A stretch of 64,000 nucleotides of DNA from Sandaracinus amylolyticus (GCF_021631985.1 NZ_CP070226.1:1-64000); one strand, 5' to 3'. Shown: positions 36,560 through 45,190, counted from the stretch's first letter. Numbers and translations are program-made. Notes: generated from the letters alone by a model not told the origin.

Positions 36560-36650
36560 GAGTGATTCATCCGCACGCTCAAGGAAGAGCTCATCTGGCT
36601 GCGGGACTGGGACTCAACCGACCAGCTCCGTGCCGCCGACGAGATGAGGA
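36560..36650 (+). pseudogene. IS3-family OrfB C-terminal fragment
   Basis: A plus frame reads FIRTLKEELIWLRDWDSTDQ followed by LRAADEM. This corresponds to the block near the third catalytic residue (Glu) of IS3/IS481 integrases, normally FxRTLKExxLWxxxFxTxExLR. Only about 30 residues remain. Confidence 0.5.
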
Positions 36651-36711
36651 TCGGTGGTGCACGGGTCGCCGTCGCGGCACGACGCGCGCTCGCCGATCCG
36701 AGAGCTCGTCG

Positions 36712-36918
36712 CCACGGGAGGCGCGGCTTCCCTGCGCTCGCGTCGCGGCGAGTCCCGCGCGGCCTGCGACTGGGCCGCACGGAGGGCCCGAGCGTGCCTG
36801 TCAGTGGCACGCCTGCGTGCGAATGGTGGTCGCCGCCTCGCAGGCGTTGAACGGACGCGGCGTGCAGCTCGTGACCCAGGTCCCGCTCGACCCGCAGCCC
36901 GGCGGTGCGCCGCGGGTG
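36712..36918 (+). repeat. Copy of the 205-bp duplicated segment
   Basis: Inverted copy of 30717-30921. This copy covers the 5' end of the hypothetical gene at 36823 and about 110 bp of its upstream region, so it is more likely the parental copy. Confidence 0.8.
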
Positions 36919-37218
36919 CTCCAGGCGCCGCCGCTCGGGACCGAGCACGTGGCGCTGCAGCCGCCGGTCACGCCCGAGGTCAACGATTGGGTGAGCGCGA
37001 ACGTCGGCGGTGGCGATCCGCACTACCGGCGCATCACTGACGTTCAGCTCAGCGGCTCCGACTACGTCTGCACGCTCGCCAGCGCGTTCCCTGGGACGTC
37101 CACGAGCAACCGCACCGGCTACGAGGGCATCACGTCGCGCATCCAGTGGCAGGGCCTCACGGCCGGGTCGCCCGCGATCGACGCGCTGTGGCGTGAGATT
37201 CAGGTTCAGTACGATTGA
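36823..37218 (+). CDS. Hypothetical protein, part of small-gene cluster
   Basis: A 131-aa protein reading MVVAASQALNGRGVQLVTQV, then PLDPQPGGAPRVLQAPPLGT, VTPEVNDWVSANVGGGDPHY, ITDVQLSGSDYVCTLASAFP and AIDALWREIQVQYD. The frame is open further upstream, so the start is uncertain. Two short genes follow in the same direction within 270 bp. The set resembles a small cluster of accessory or phage-like genes, but no family was recognised. Its 5' end is duplicated at 30.7 kb. Confidence 0.5.
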   Translation: MVVAASQALNGRGVQLVTQVPLDPQPGGAPRVLQAPPLGTEHVALQPPVTPEVNDWVSANVGGGDPHYRRITDVQLSGSDYVCTLASAFPGTSTSNRTGYEGITSRIQWQGLTAGSPAIDALWREIQVQYD

Positions 37219-37287
37219 AGCCGCTGGGCAACGGACAGCATCGGCGGCGAGCTCGGCGCGCTCAACATCGGCGCTTCCGCGAACCGC

Positions 37288-37488
37288 GTGGACACCGTCG
37301 AGACGCTTGAATGGCCCGGCGTGAGAGCGCCGAATCCGAGCGACGACGCACGCGCTCTCACGCCGCGCGAGGTCGCACGCTGCGCGCACTTCTACCCGTA
37401 CGTCGAGACGAGCGACATCGGGCTTGATTGGCGGATTCTCGGCGTCGCCGTGGTGCTCGAGGCCTCGAGCGAGAGGACGCGGCGGTGA
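37288..37488 (+). CDS. Small hypothetical protein
   Basis: Opening at a GTG, the frame reads MDTVETLEWPGVRAPNPSDD, ARALTPREVARCAHFYPYVE and TSDIGLDWRILGVAVVLEAS. The frame continues upstream in register with the preceding gene beyond its stop, as if the two had been one protein (GELGALNIGASANRV precedes the start). Its stop overlaps the next start by GTGA (37485-37488). Function unknown. Confidence 0.45.
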   Translation: MDTVETLEWPGVRAPNPSDDARALTPREVARCAHFYPYVETSDIGLDWRILGVAVVLEASSERTRR

Positions 37489-37613
37489 CGCGTCTGCGCT
37501 TCGACCTGCTGCCGGAGAAGTACGACCGCGCGCGCAAGGTCGTGGACGAGTCGTTTCGCGTCGTGCGCGAGGTTCTCGACGGCGGGTGGCGTTGGCGCGA
37601 GCAGGTGCGCTGA
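37485..37613 (+). CDS. Very small hypothetical protein, 42 aa
   Basis: VTRLRFDLLPEKYDRARKVV, DESFRVVREVLDGGWRWREQ and VR. It is translationally coupled to the previous gene by GTGA. The sequence is charged and helical with no signal peptide. It ends 13 bp before the putative terminal inverted repeat at 37626. Confidence 0.45.
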   Translation: MTRLRFDLLPEKYDRARKVVDESFRVVREVLDGGWRWREQVR

Positions 37614-37625
37614 CAAACTGGCAAA

Positions 37626-37662
37626 TCGGTCCAGAAATCCGCGCTTTCTCAGGATCGCCAAC
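37626..37662 (-). repeat. Putative terminal inverted repeat, right
   Basis: Reverse complement of the left end at 31148-31184 with mismatches: here TCGGTCCAGAAATCCGCGC precedes TTTCTCAGGATCGCCAAC. The decayed FG-GAP gene loses its N-terminus at this point, consistent with insertion at or near this site. Confidence 0.55.
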
Positions 37663-37669
37663 AAATTGC

Positions 37670-39500
37670 TCCGGGCCCCCGGACGGCGCGCCGGCGGACG
37701 GCGCTCCCGACGATGCGCGCACGCCGCGGGACGCGACCGGACCGGCGTGTGATTTCGATCGTCCTTGCGTCGGAGATGCGCGCTGCGTCGACGGTCACTG
37801 CGAACGCTTCGGGCCTGGCGAGTTCGACGATCAGTGCCTTCGGCCGCCGCCGCCCGGCCCCGTGTTGCCGCAGCTCCAGTGCGCATTCGAGCTCGCGCCG
37901 CCAGGCGATCCGAACCCGAGCGCGCTCGCCATCCTCCACACACCGCTCGTGGCCGAGCTCGGGATCGCCGCTGCGACCGCCGGCGACCCATCTCGCCCGA
38001 GCATCGTCTACGTCGCGAGCTACGACTACGACGAGATGGCTCCGGGCCAGTGCGTGGGCTACGGCGTGTTGCGCATCCTCGACGCGCGCGACGTGTCGGT
38101 CTCAGGCAGTGTGGAACGACGCGCCTCTGAACTCGCCGGTCACTCCGGCGATCGGCGACCTCGATGGCGATGGCCGGCCTGAGATCGTCGCCGCGGCGTC
38201 GGCAGGTGGGCTCATCGCATTCAGAGTGGCGAGCGATGGAACGATCACGCGCCTCTGGAGCACGCGGCTGAGCGACGGCTCGCCCGATCGGTGGGGCATG
38301 ACGGAGTGTCAGTGGGGCGGCATCTCGCTCTACGACCTCGACGATGACGCCTTCCGGAAGTGCTCTTCGAAGGTGCGGTCTGGGGACCGGACGGCGTGCG
38401 CCTGACGACGCTGTCGGGCTGGGCGCACGTGGGGAGCAACGGCTCGTCGATGACCGTCGGTGACTACGACTCCGACGGCCGGATCGAGGCGGTGGCCGGA
38501 AATCGTGTGTGGCAGTTCGATCCCGGCACGCGGACCTTTCAAGACGAGCCGGGGTTCTGGACCGTTGCACCCGCCGGTCAGGTCGCGGTCGCGGAGCTCG
38601 GAGACTTTCCCGAATTGCGCGGCGATGTGCCGGGCGCGCCGGAGATCGTCTCGACGATGTCGGGAAAGCTCTGGGTGACGACGCTCGGCGGCGGGCTGAT
38701 CGCGGAGATCGCCACCAGTACCGAGGGAATCGGCGGACCTCCGACGGTCGCCGACTTCGACGGCGATGGCGTGCGCGAGATCGGAGTCGCGTTCGGTCGG
38801 AGCTACGAGGTATTCGGCCTCGCTGAAGTCGAGTCCGGACAACGACTCTGGTCGCATCCTTCACAGGACATGTCGAGCAAACCGAACCGGATCGTCGGTG
38901 TTCGACTTCAACGCGGACGGGCGCGCAGAAGTCGTATACGGAGACGAGTGCTTCGTGCGCGTCTACGATGGTCGCAACGGCGAGGCCGTGTTCTCGCAGG
39001 GGCACTTCTCATACACGTGGCTCGAGTACATCACGATCGCGGACCCGGACGGCGACGGCTCGGCGGAGATGATCGTGGGCTCGAGCGACCAGTGCCGGAC
39101 CGATGGCTACTGCCCCGCAATCGATCCGATCCACGCGGGCGTGGCGTGCGAGACGAACGAAGACTGCGTGTCCGGGTCGTGCGACCAAGGCTACTGCCGT
39201 TGCACAAACGACGCAGAGTGTCCGGCGACGTACTCGTGCGCCGGAGCACTCGAGGGCACGCCCGGCACCGGTGACGTCTGCCGCGCGCAGCATGCGGGCT
39301 GCCACGCCGGGATTCGCGTGTTCCGCGACAACCGGGATCGCTGGGCGTCGTCGCGCACGATTTGGAACCAGCACGCTTATCACGTCACGAACGTCGAAGA
39401 CGACGGCACGATCGTCGGATCGATCGAGCGCGGCGATCGAGAGAGCGTTCGGCGTGGGGTCGATGCCCTCGAGGTGCTCATGACGCCCGAGGTGATCTGA
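37670..39500 (+). pseudogene. Decayed FG-GAP/VCBS-repeat surface protein
   Basis: Successive frames read a Cys-containing linker (ACDFDRPCVGDARCVDGHCE), then PAIGDLDGDGRPEIVAAASA, VGDYDSDGRIEAVAGNRVWQ, TVADFDGDGVREIGVAFGRS, VFDFNADGRAEVVYGDECF and IADPDGDGSAEMIVGSSDQC, and a Cys-rich module near the end (CETNEDCVSGSCDQGYCRCT). DxDGDGxxE motifs are the calcium-binding FG-GAP/VCBS signature. At least three frameshifts (near 38100, 38360 and 38890) and loss of the N-terminal signal make it a pseudogene. Its 5' truncation coincides with the repeat at 37626-37662. Confidence 0.8.
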
Positions 39501-39833
39501 GCGCGGTGGGTTCTCCGAGCGTCGCTCTGAGGAGCGGTCGAGCGCCGATGCTCCGCTGGCTCTTCGTGCTCGCCTCCTTCGCTGGCGTGCGCGCACGCGT
39601 TCACACCGCGTCTGAATCGCTACGCTGTTGCGATAGCGACGACATCCGTGCACGCCAGGTCGCTCCTCAGCATTAAAGACCGCTGAAGCGACACCGGAAC
39701 AGGTATTGCTCGCGACGCAGACTCTCAAGGAGAAGTTCGATGAACAGGCGTCTGGCGCACGTATCGCTCGTTTCGCACTCATGCTGGCACTTCCCGGGTT
39801 CCCCGCAATCGACCCATCCGGTCGATCGACAGG
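39501..39833. other. Intergenic region, nothing firm
   Basis: A plus frame from 39740 (MNRRLAHVSLVSHSCWHFPG) and a minus frame (RLLAGVDLSIDRMGRLRGTR) overlap here; neither is supported. The minus frame may be the tail of the HTH gene on the left of 40211. Confidence 0.35.
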
Positions 39834-40211
39834 TCAACGCCAGCGAGGAGGCGATCGCTGATATCTGCGAGTGCCCGGCGATTGCCGGTGCTTCGAGCGA
39901 GCGCGAGTGCGTCGACGTTCTCGAATTCTCCCTGCCGACTCCGCCTCGAGCAGCTCGCGCACAACCCGAATGTCGTCGTCGCCAAGCTTCGCGTCGGGCC
40001 CGTTCTTCTGCTGCGTAGGCGCCACCGAGCCGGTGCGTCGGTATCTCGCGATCAGCTGCGAGACCTTGCGAGGCGCGCAGCCGAGCTGCTCGGCGATGTC
40101 GTCGAGTCGCGCCGAGCGACCCGTGCGCAGGTAGAACGCGACCACCGCGTCGCGGACGTCGAGGCGCGTCACGATGCGCGCGCCACGCACGTCGTACTGG
40201 GGTTGATTCAT
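39834..40211 (-). CDS. HTH protein, possibly IS630-type N-terminal domain
   Basis: From the ATG at 40211: MNQPQYDVRGARIVTRLDVR, DAVVAFYLRTGRSARLDDIA, EQLGCAPRKVSQLIARYRRT and GSVAPTQQKNGPDAKLGDDD. This is a helix-turn-helix with the RYRxTGSVAPxxxxG motif found after the HTH of IS630-type transposases and some regulators. Beyond about residue 95 the frame becomes Arg-rich and probably leaves the true frame, so the 3' end is uncertain and the gene may be a fragment. The start overlaps the small membrane gene stop by ATGA. Confidence 0.45.
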   Translation of the reverse strand: MNQPQYDVRGARIVTRLDVRDAVVAFYLRTGRSARLDDIAEQLGCAPRKVSQLIARYRRTGSVAPTQQKNGPDAKLGDDDIRVVRELLEAESAGRIRERRRTRARSKHRQSPGTRRYQRSPPRWR

Positions 40212-40357
40212 ACCGGCACACCTCCGAGGAACGAGAGCAGGAACGCTCCGCCCAGACTCACCGCGCAACCGCCCGCCATCAGCGCGAGCACGAACAACGC
40301 GAATCCAAGATCGTCCTTCACCTTCGCACCCCCGTAGCGCGGATGTTCGATCGTCAC
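40208..40357 (-). CDS. Small membrane protein, 49 aa
   Basis: GTG at 40357: VTIEHPRYGGAKVKDDLGFA, then LFVLALMAGGCAVSLGGAFL and LSFLGGVPV. A short charged head and two hydrophobic stretches, so one or two transmembrane helices. It is coupled to the downstream HTH gene by ATGA (40208-40211). Neither sequence resembles a known toxin-antitoxin pair, but the arrangement small hydrophobic protein plus DNA-binding protein invites that test. Confidence 0.45.
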   Translation of the reverse strand: MTIEHPRYGGAKVKDDLGFALFVLALMAGGCAVSLGGAFLLSFLGGVPV

Positions 40358-40525
40358 CCCCCGGTGCGGTCGACCATCCGCAGCGCGGAGCGAGCCCCGA
40401 GCTCGTGGAGCGCCAGCACGCTCAGAGAACTCGCAGACGCAGTCGCACGAGCGACCGACTCCATCACGCTCGCCGACCTCGCGGGCTGGTACCGCCACTG
40501 CGGATACCAGCCTCAGCCCAACTGA
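40343..40525 (+). pseudogene. Possible transposase C-terminal fragment
   Basis: A 60-aa frame with STLRELADAVARATDSITLA and DLAGWYRHCGYQPQPN. The tail GWYRHCGY resembles the C-terminus of IS630-type transposases. It overlaps the small minus-strand gene and ends just before the glycine-rich gene. Weak. Confidence 0.35.
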
Positions 40526-40534
40526 TCGTGGCAA

Positions 40535-42829
40535 TCAGAGACTCCCGGCGATTCCGACGGTGCCGGCGACACCGGGCGTACCCGGGAATCCGTCGCTCCG
40601 CGACGCGTGCGGCGCGGAGGCCCCTCCGTTGCCCCCCGGGCCCGGCGCGCCCGCACTCACGTCGCACGTCTGAACCAACGTCGCGCCGGACGTGAAGAAG
40701 GCATAGGCCGAGCCCCCGGCGCCACCACCGCCTCCGCCGCCGTGCCCACCGTGAGCACCCGCGCCGCCCGGCCCACCGGGGCCGGAATCGTCGGTCGTTC
40801 CGCCGCCGGATCCACCGGAGCCGCCAAATTGGCCCGCGCCGCCCCAGCCACCTGCGCCGCCAGCGCCGCCGCTCCCCCGGAGCACCAGGCACTCCGAGGC
40901 AGAGATCGTCGAGCCGCCGACGGCGAAGACACCGAAGCTGCCGCCGCCACCGCCACCGCCGCCTCCGCCAGCGAGCGCTGCGCAGCCACCGGCTCCGCCG
41001 CCACCACCCCCGGCCCCCCACGAGTCGGTGCCGGTGTCGCAGCCGCCACTGCCGCCGCCACCCCCGCCGCCGCCACCGTTCTGACCGACACCGCCACTGC
41101 CGCCCGGCGACGAGTACCAGTAACTGCCGACCAGACGGCCCGCAGCGCTCGACGCACCGACGCCGGGAGCGCCATTGGACACGAAGCCGTCTTGCCCCGC
41201 TTCACCGTCCCACGCGCCGGCGCAGGGCGGACCGCCATTGCCGGCCCAGCCGGCAGGCGGGACGAGGTTGGCAGCGTCCTGGCCATCCATACCGCGCGTG
41301 CTGTCGAGGTCACAGTCGAAGGGGCACCGACAGCGCGTCTCCGCGGTCCCGCCGTCTCCTCCATCTCCGCCGGTCGTGTTACCAGGTGTCGCAGGGCAAG
41401 AGTTCGAGGCTCCATTGCCCCCGTCGCCCCGGCTCGTGTTGTTGCAGACGTCCGTGGAGTGACTCGCCCACCCACCTCCGATACCGTTCATGTCGGCGCG
41501 CGAGCCGATCGACGGTGCGTCCATTCCATCCGTGCCCGGAGTGCCCGCCGCACCCGCGCCCCCGATGACGGTCACTCGAACCAGCTCGACCCGAGCGTTG
41601 ACTGCGTGCACGGCATACGAGCTCTGAGCGCCCTCGGCACGCGCGCCGGTGGCGTCGGGCCCGAAGATCACGAGACCCTCCAGGAGCGCTCCGAGCGAGA
41701 GATCGCGCGCTCGGATCGTCACGAACTGTCCCTCACCCGGGTGCAGGCCGCCTCGAATCTCCGTGCGATGTCCCGTGGTGTCGCGACCGGCGCGGACCCA
41801 GCTCGCGTCGTAGCCACCGAAGATTCGCATTCCGTCGCGGAGCGAGAGAATCTCGCGATACGTACCGGCCATCACGAAGACGTCGCTGCGGCCGGTTTCG
41901 GCGCCTCGCGCGAGGCCACGCGTGATGGACTGGCACGGCGTGGCGAAGTCGAGACCGCACGTGGCGTTGTCGGCACCGAGAGACGCGGACACCAGAATGC
42001 CGCGCTCGCGATCACCGTCGATTCCGTCGCAGTCGATGTCGGAAAACGTGCCGTCGGGGTCGTCGGATCCCACCCCGATCGCGCATTCGCAGCCGTTCGC
42101 AGGGTTCCGATCACCGTCGGCGAACCCGAGCGAGCATACGACTTCGCACAGGCCCGATCGACAGGCGGCCTCGGTGTTCACCATGTCGATCGCCGGACCG
42201 GGACACACCATGCAGTCGTTCGCACCGGTCGGCCCGCAGTGCTGCGGATTCTCGAGATGATCGGTGTACTGGACGTTGGCACAGCCGCCCACCGCCTCGA
42301 CGCACTCGTCGGCCGTGCAGGAGTCGGCATCGTCGCAGCTCCGGGCCCCCGGGCTCCGACACTCGCCCGTGACGCAGACCTCGTCACCGTTGCAGAAGGT
42401 CCCGTCGCCGCCGCAGTCCGCATCGAACTCACACGTTGGCGGGCTCGTGCACCCTGCCGTCGCCGAGCAGATCAGCTCGGACGGGCAAAGGGTGTCGTCG
42501 GGGGAATTCTGGCATTCATCCGTCGCGGCCACGCACGCGTCGCGCGTGCATGCGATTCCGTCATCGCAGAGCGGGATGGTGCCGGCGATGCAGACGCCTC
42601 GCGCGTCGCAGATGAGCCGGCCGTTGCAGAAGATGCCGTCGTCCGGACAGTCCTCGTCGCGAGCGCACTCCGCGTCGCCCGCGTCACCCGCGTCGCCGGA
42701 CGCGTCCTGCCTTCGACCCCCGTCGCGTTCACGGGCTCCCCCGCCGTCCGCGCAGCCCGGAATCACCGCGGCCGAGAACAAGATGGCTATGCAGCCAAAT
42801 CGACCGATTCGACTCGACATCATGATCAT
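40535..42829 (-). CDS. Glycine-rich lipoprotein with Cys-rich N-terminal half
   Basis: A 764-aa protein starting at MIMMSSRIGRFGCIAILFSA with the lipobox VIPGCADG. Residues about 45-250 have Cys-rich modules (CARDEDCPDDGIFCNGRLIC, CDDGIACTRDACVAATDECQ, CEFDADCGGDGTFCNGDEVC, CDDADSCTADECVEAVGGCA). Residues about 250-400 hold a right-handed-helix-like beta region (TYREILSLRDGMRIFGGYDA, LSLGALLEGLVIFGP). From about 410 to the end it is extremely Gly-rich, with runs such as GGSGGVGQNGGGGGGGGGSG, resembling PGRS-like or collagen-like surface regions. Length and composition suggest a cell-surface fibre or adhesin. Upstream frame extension to 43309 belongs to a decayed gene. Confidence 0.8.
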   Translation of the reverse strand: MIMMSSRIGRFGCIAILFSAAVIPGCADGGGARERDGGRRQDASGDAGDAGDAECARDEDCPDDGIFCNGRLICDARGVCIAGTIPLCDDGIACTRDACVAATDECQNSPDDTLCPSELICSATAGCTSPPTCEFDADCGGDGTFCNGDEVCVTGECRSPGARSCDDADSCTADECVEAVGGCANVQYTDHLENPQHCGPTGANDCMVCPGPAIDMVNTEAACRSGLCEVVCSLGFADGDRNPANGCECAIGVGSDDPDGTFSDIDCDGIDGDRERGILVSASLGADNATCGLDFATPCQSITRGLARGAETGRSDVFVMAGTYREILSLRDGMRIFGGYDASWVRAGRDTTGHRTEIRGGLHPGEGQFVTIRARDLSLGALLEGLVIFGPDATGARAEGAQSSYAVHAVNARVELVRVTVIGGAGAAGTPGTDGMDAPSIGSRADMNGIGGGWASHSTDVCNNTSRGDGGNGASNSCPATPGNTTGGDGGDGGTAETRCRCPFDCDLDSTRGMDGQDAANLVPPAGWAGNGGPPCAGAWDGEAGQDGFVSNGAPGVGASSAAGRLVGSYWYSSPGGSGGVGQNGGGGGGGGGSGGCDTGTDSWGAGGGGGGAGGCAALAGGGGGGGGGGSFGVFAVGGSTISASECLVLRGSGGAGGAGGWGGAGQFGGSGGSGGGTTDDSGPGGPGGAGAHGGHGGGGGGGAGGSAYAFFTSGATLVQTCDVSAGAPGPGGNGGASAPHASRSDGFPGTPGVAGTVGIAGSL

Positions 42830-42909
42830 GCATCCCCGCCGTTCCCACGGCGCTCCATCCCTCGGACTCGAACGGCAACCGCGATGCGCGGACGTCGACG
42901 TCGGGTGAC

Positions 42910-43590
42910 CCGCCGCGTCGTTGGTGGCGCGGTCAGCTCTCCGGGCGCTCCACGGTCCCCACGCGCGCACGCGTCGGTGCAGACGGCCCGCCAGGTGCCG
43001 CCGACTCGCCGCACGCGGCGGCGGACCGCACGACTCACCCGCTCCTCGCCTGCCCGACGCAGGCGCCCTCGCTCCAGGCGTTCCACCTGCAGGTCCCCGG
43101 GTCGCACGTGCGGATGCGCGCGCGTCGGGGCCACAGCTCCCGCAAGGCTGCGTATCGGTCTCAACGGCCGCTTCGCAGCTCGTGCATTCGCCGAGATCGC
43201 TCCACGGGCCCCACGTGCACGAGCTCTCGCGGGTGCGCGTGCGCGTCCCGGCGGTGCCGCAGCCCCGATGCACGACTCCGGCTCCGACTGGATCGCACCG
43301 AGGACGCACACCGCGCCCGCTGCGTACGGACCACCCGAGTCACGGCCGGCGTCGGACGCGGGGCGTCGGCCCTGCGTCGAGCGAGTCTCCTCGTCGAGCG
43401 AGTCACCCCGCATCGACCTAGTCAATCCCATCGACCAAGTCTCCCCCCGCCGACCGAGTCGCCTCCATCGTTCGTCGCCGCATCCGGGGCAGCGGCGTCC
43501 ACGGTCGCCGCGTCCATCGTCGCGGCGTCGGACTCGAGCACGGCGCGAGCGCGACGACGATGACGCACGCCGCGCGAGCCCATGGCGAGA
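42910..43590 (-). pseudogene. Decayed Cys-rich lipoprotein
   Basis: Around 43500-43590 a minus frame reads WARAACVIVVALAPCSSP, a lipoprotein signal. Neighbouring frames continue SDAATMDAATVDAAAPDAAT (linker), PASDAGRDSGGPYAAGAVCV and CTWGPWSDLGECTSCEAAVE, a Trp/Cys module like a thrombospondin repeat. Another frame gives TDTQPCGSCGPDARASARAT. The reading changes frame at least three times, so it is no longer functional. Confidence 0.6.
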
Positions 43591-44349
43591 GGAGAGACAC
43601 GGCACCAGGAGCGTTGCGCAGGGACTCGGAGACCGATTGCAATGAGATTCCGTCCGGGCTCGGGGCGAGCGACAAGAGGCTGCGCCGCACCAGCAACATC
43701 GGTTCCAGCGCGAGAGTCCATCGCGCGAACGCATGATCCCACGACACCGATCCTCCACTGCACGGCGCGATCGTGGACGCTCCGACAACACCGCTGCTCG
43801 TGCGTCAGCAGGCGAAACACGCCACCGCCCGTGTGCGAGGGCGGGCGCGATGTGCGCCCTCCGACACGCACTCCGCTCTCGACCCGCGTACCTCGCGCCG
43901 AGCTCAAGGAGGGTCGTACGAGCAGCTGCTGCGGACCATCTGCGCAGCGTCCGTAACAGCGACATGCGCTGCGCGAACTCACGTTACTTCTTGTGGGACG
44001 GAGATCGGGCTGCGCGCTCGGCAGTGATCGCGCTTCGTGCGCGCGACAATGATCGCCGGTGCAGCGAGTCGATCGCTGCACTCGAGTCATTCACACCGGA
44101 ACGATTGTCATGCTGTTCGTCTGTCCCCCGATCGTGCCCGGATCGAGAGCGCGAGAAACCGGAGCATGTCTCCGGTTTTTTGCCTCACGGATGCAGTCAC
44201 CTCTGAAGTCTGCGCGTTCGATCGATCGCTCAGCCGCGGCAGGCCGCGCGAGTCGCCGCAGATCTTCCTCGCACGCCGTAAGCGGCGAGTGACTCTCGCG
44301 ATTCGATCTCGCCATTGAGCCCTAGAGACCATGTGAGGCGAAACCCCAG
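43591..44349. other. Intergenic region ahead of the PKS operon
   Basis: No gene is recognised in about 760 bases. The one clear structure is the intrinsic terminator at 44158-44181. The region between the terminator and 44350 presumably contains the promoter of the biosynthetic operon, but no sigma motif could be assigned with confidence. Confidence 0.5.
44158..44181 (+). terminator. Rho-independent terminator
   Basis: ACCGGAG at 44158-44164, loop CATGT, CTCCGGT at 44170-44176, and a run of Ts to 44181. The 7-bp stem followed by TTTTTT on the plus strand is a classic intrinsic terminator. It insulates the biosynthetic operon from upstream plus-strand transcription; the gene it ends is not evident. 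Confidence 0.8.
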
Positions 44350-44457
44350 ATGACGAACCAAGAAGACGTGGCGACGTCGACGGGCGCTCTCACTGTGCAT
44401 CCGCGGGACGACGGAATGACCCGGTGTGGGGCACTCGATGTTTGTGGCGCGCAGTAA
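44350..44457 (+). CDS. Possible leader ORF of the PKS operon, 35 aa
   Basis: ATG at 44350 opens MTNQEDVATSTGALTVHPRD followed by DGMTRCGALDVCGAQ and TAA, four bases before the next gene start at 44462. Two cysteines, no Arg excess. It may be a leader peptide, a small gene or chance. An in-frame search across related clusters would decide. Confidence 0.3.
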   Translation: MTNQEDVATSTGALTVHPRDDGMTRCGALDVCGAQ

Positions 44458-44461
44458 TTCG

Positions 44462-45190
44462 ATGACAAGCGAACAAGCGAGTTTTCAGCACGCCGCGCTA
44501 GCACACGAGGTGGTCGTGCTCGAGACGTGGAAGGAGACCGACCGACTGTGCGGCATGCGTATCGCTCCGTCGGAGTCGCTGTCGTTGGCGTATTCGGAAC
44601 CCGGGCAGGTGCTAGAGCTCGATGGCGCCGCAACCGGTGCTGGCGGTCTCTTCGCGATCGCGGCGCCGCCTGGCGTGCACCCGTTCGAGCTCCTCGTGCG
44701 ACGCGGCTCGGCGACGGGTGAGCGAGTGATCGCAATCGCGCGCTCGACCGCGCGACTCCACGCGCGCGCGGTGCGCGGAGCCGGTTTCCCGTGGCGCGCC
44801 GCACGATCGAGCGACTGCGTCCTCGTCGCCGCGGGCGCGGGGATCGCCGCGATCTGCGCGCTCATCGAGCAGATGCTCGAAGAGCGGGAGCGGTTCGGCC
44901 GAGTCGTGCTCGTCTATGGCGAGCGCGACGTCGGCGACCTCGCCTATCGCGCCCGCTTCGACGACTGGCAAAGTCGACGCATCGAGATCATCCCGGTGCT
45001 CAGCCGCGCCTCGAGCTCGTGGCACGGTGCGTTCGGGCACGTGCATCACCGGCTCGCGGGAGCGACGGCCGCGATCGACACTTCCAGCGCGCGGGCATTC
45101 GTGTGCGGGATGGCGCCGATGGTCGAAGCCACACGCAGTGCGCTCCATGCGATCGGCATCGCCGACGACCGCATACACCTGAATCACTGA
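44462..45190 (+). CDS. Flavin reductase-like oxidoreductase (FNR superfamily)
   Basis: This 242-aa protein has the two-domain layout of Fre/ferredoxin reductase-like enzymes without an iron-sulfur domain. The N-terminal barrel has EPGQVLELDGAATGAGGLFA and FAIAAPPGVHPFELLVRRG (in place of the usual RxYS-SIASPP flavin motif). The C-terminal NAD(P)H domain has CVLVAAGAGIAAICALIEQM, VVLVYGERDVGDLAYRARFD and the terminal AFVCGMAPMVEATRSALHAI. It could supply reduced flavin to a tailoring halogenase or monooxygenase expected elsewhere in the cluster (inference). ATG 44462 is preferred; GTG 44426 and ATG 44438 are in frame upstream. Confidence 0.7.
   Translation: MTSEQASFQHAALAHEVVVLETWKETDRLCGMRIAPSESLSLAYSEPGQVLELDGAATGAGGLFAIAAPPGVHPFELLVRRGSATGERVIAIARSTARLHARAVRGAGFPWRAARSSDCVLVAAGAGIAAICALIEQMLEERERFGRVVLVYGERDVGDLAYRARFDDWQSRRIEIIPVLSRASSSWHGAFGHVHHRLAGATAAIDTSSARAFVCGMAPMVEATRSALHAIGIADDRIHLNH

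Noticed and set aside
40607..43645. 1012-aa plus-strand open frame
   Set aside because: It is the antisense shadow of the glycine-rich lipoprotein and neighbouring decayed gene; Ala/Arg/Thr composition and lack of motifs.
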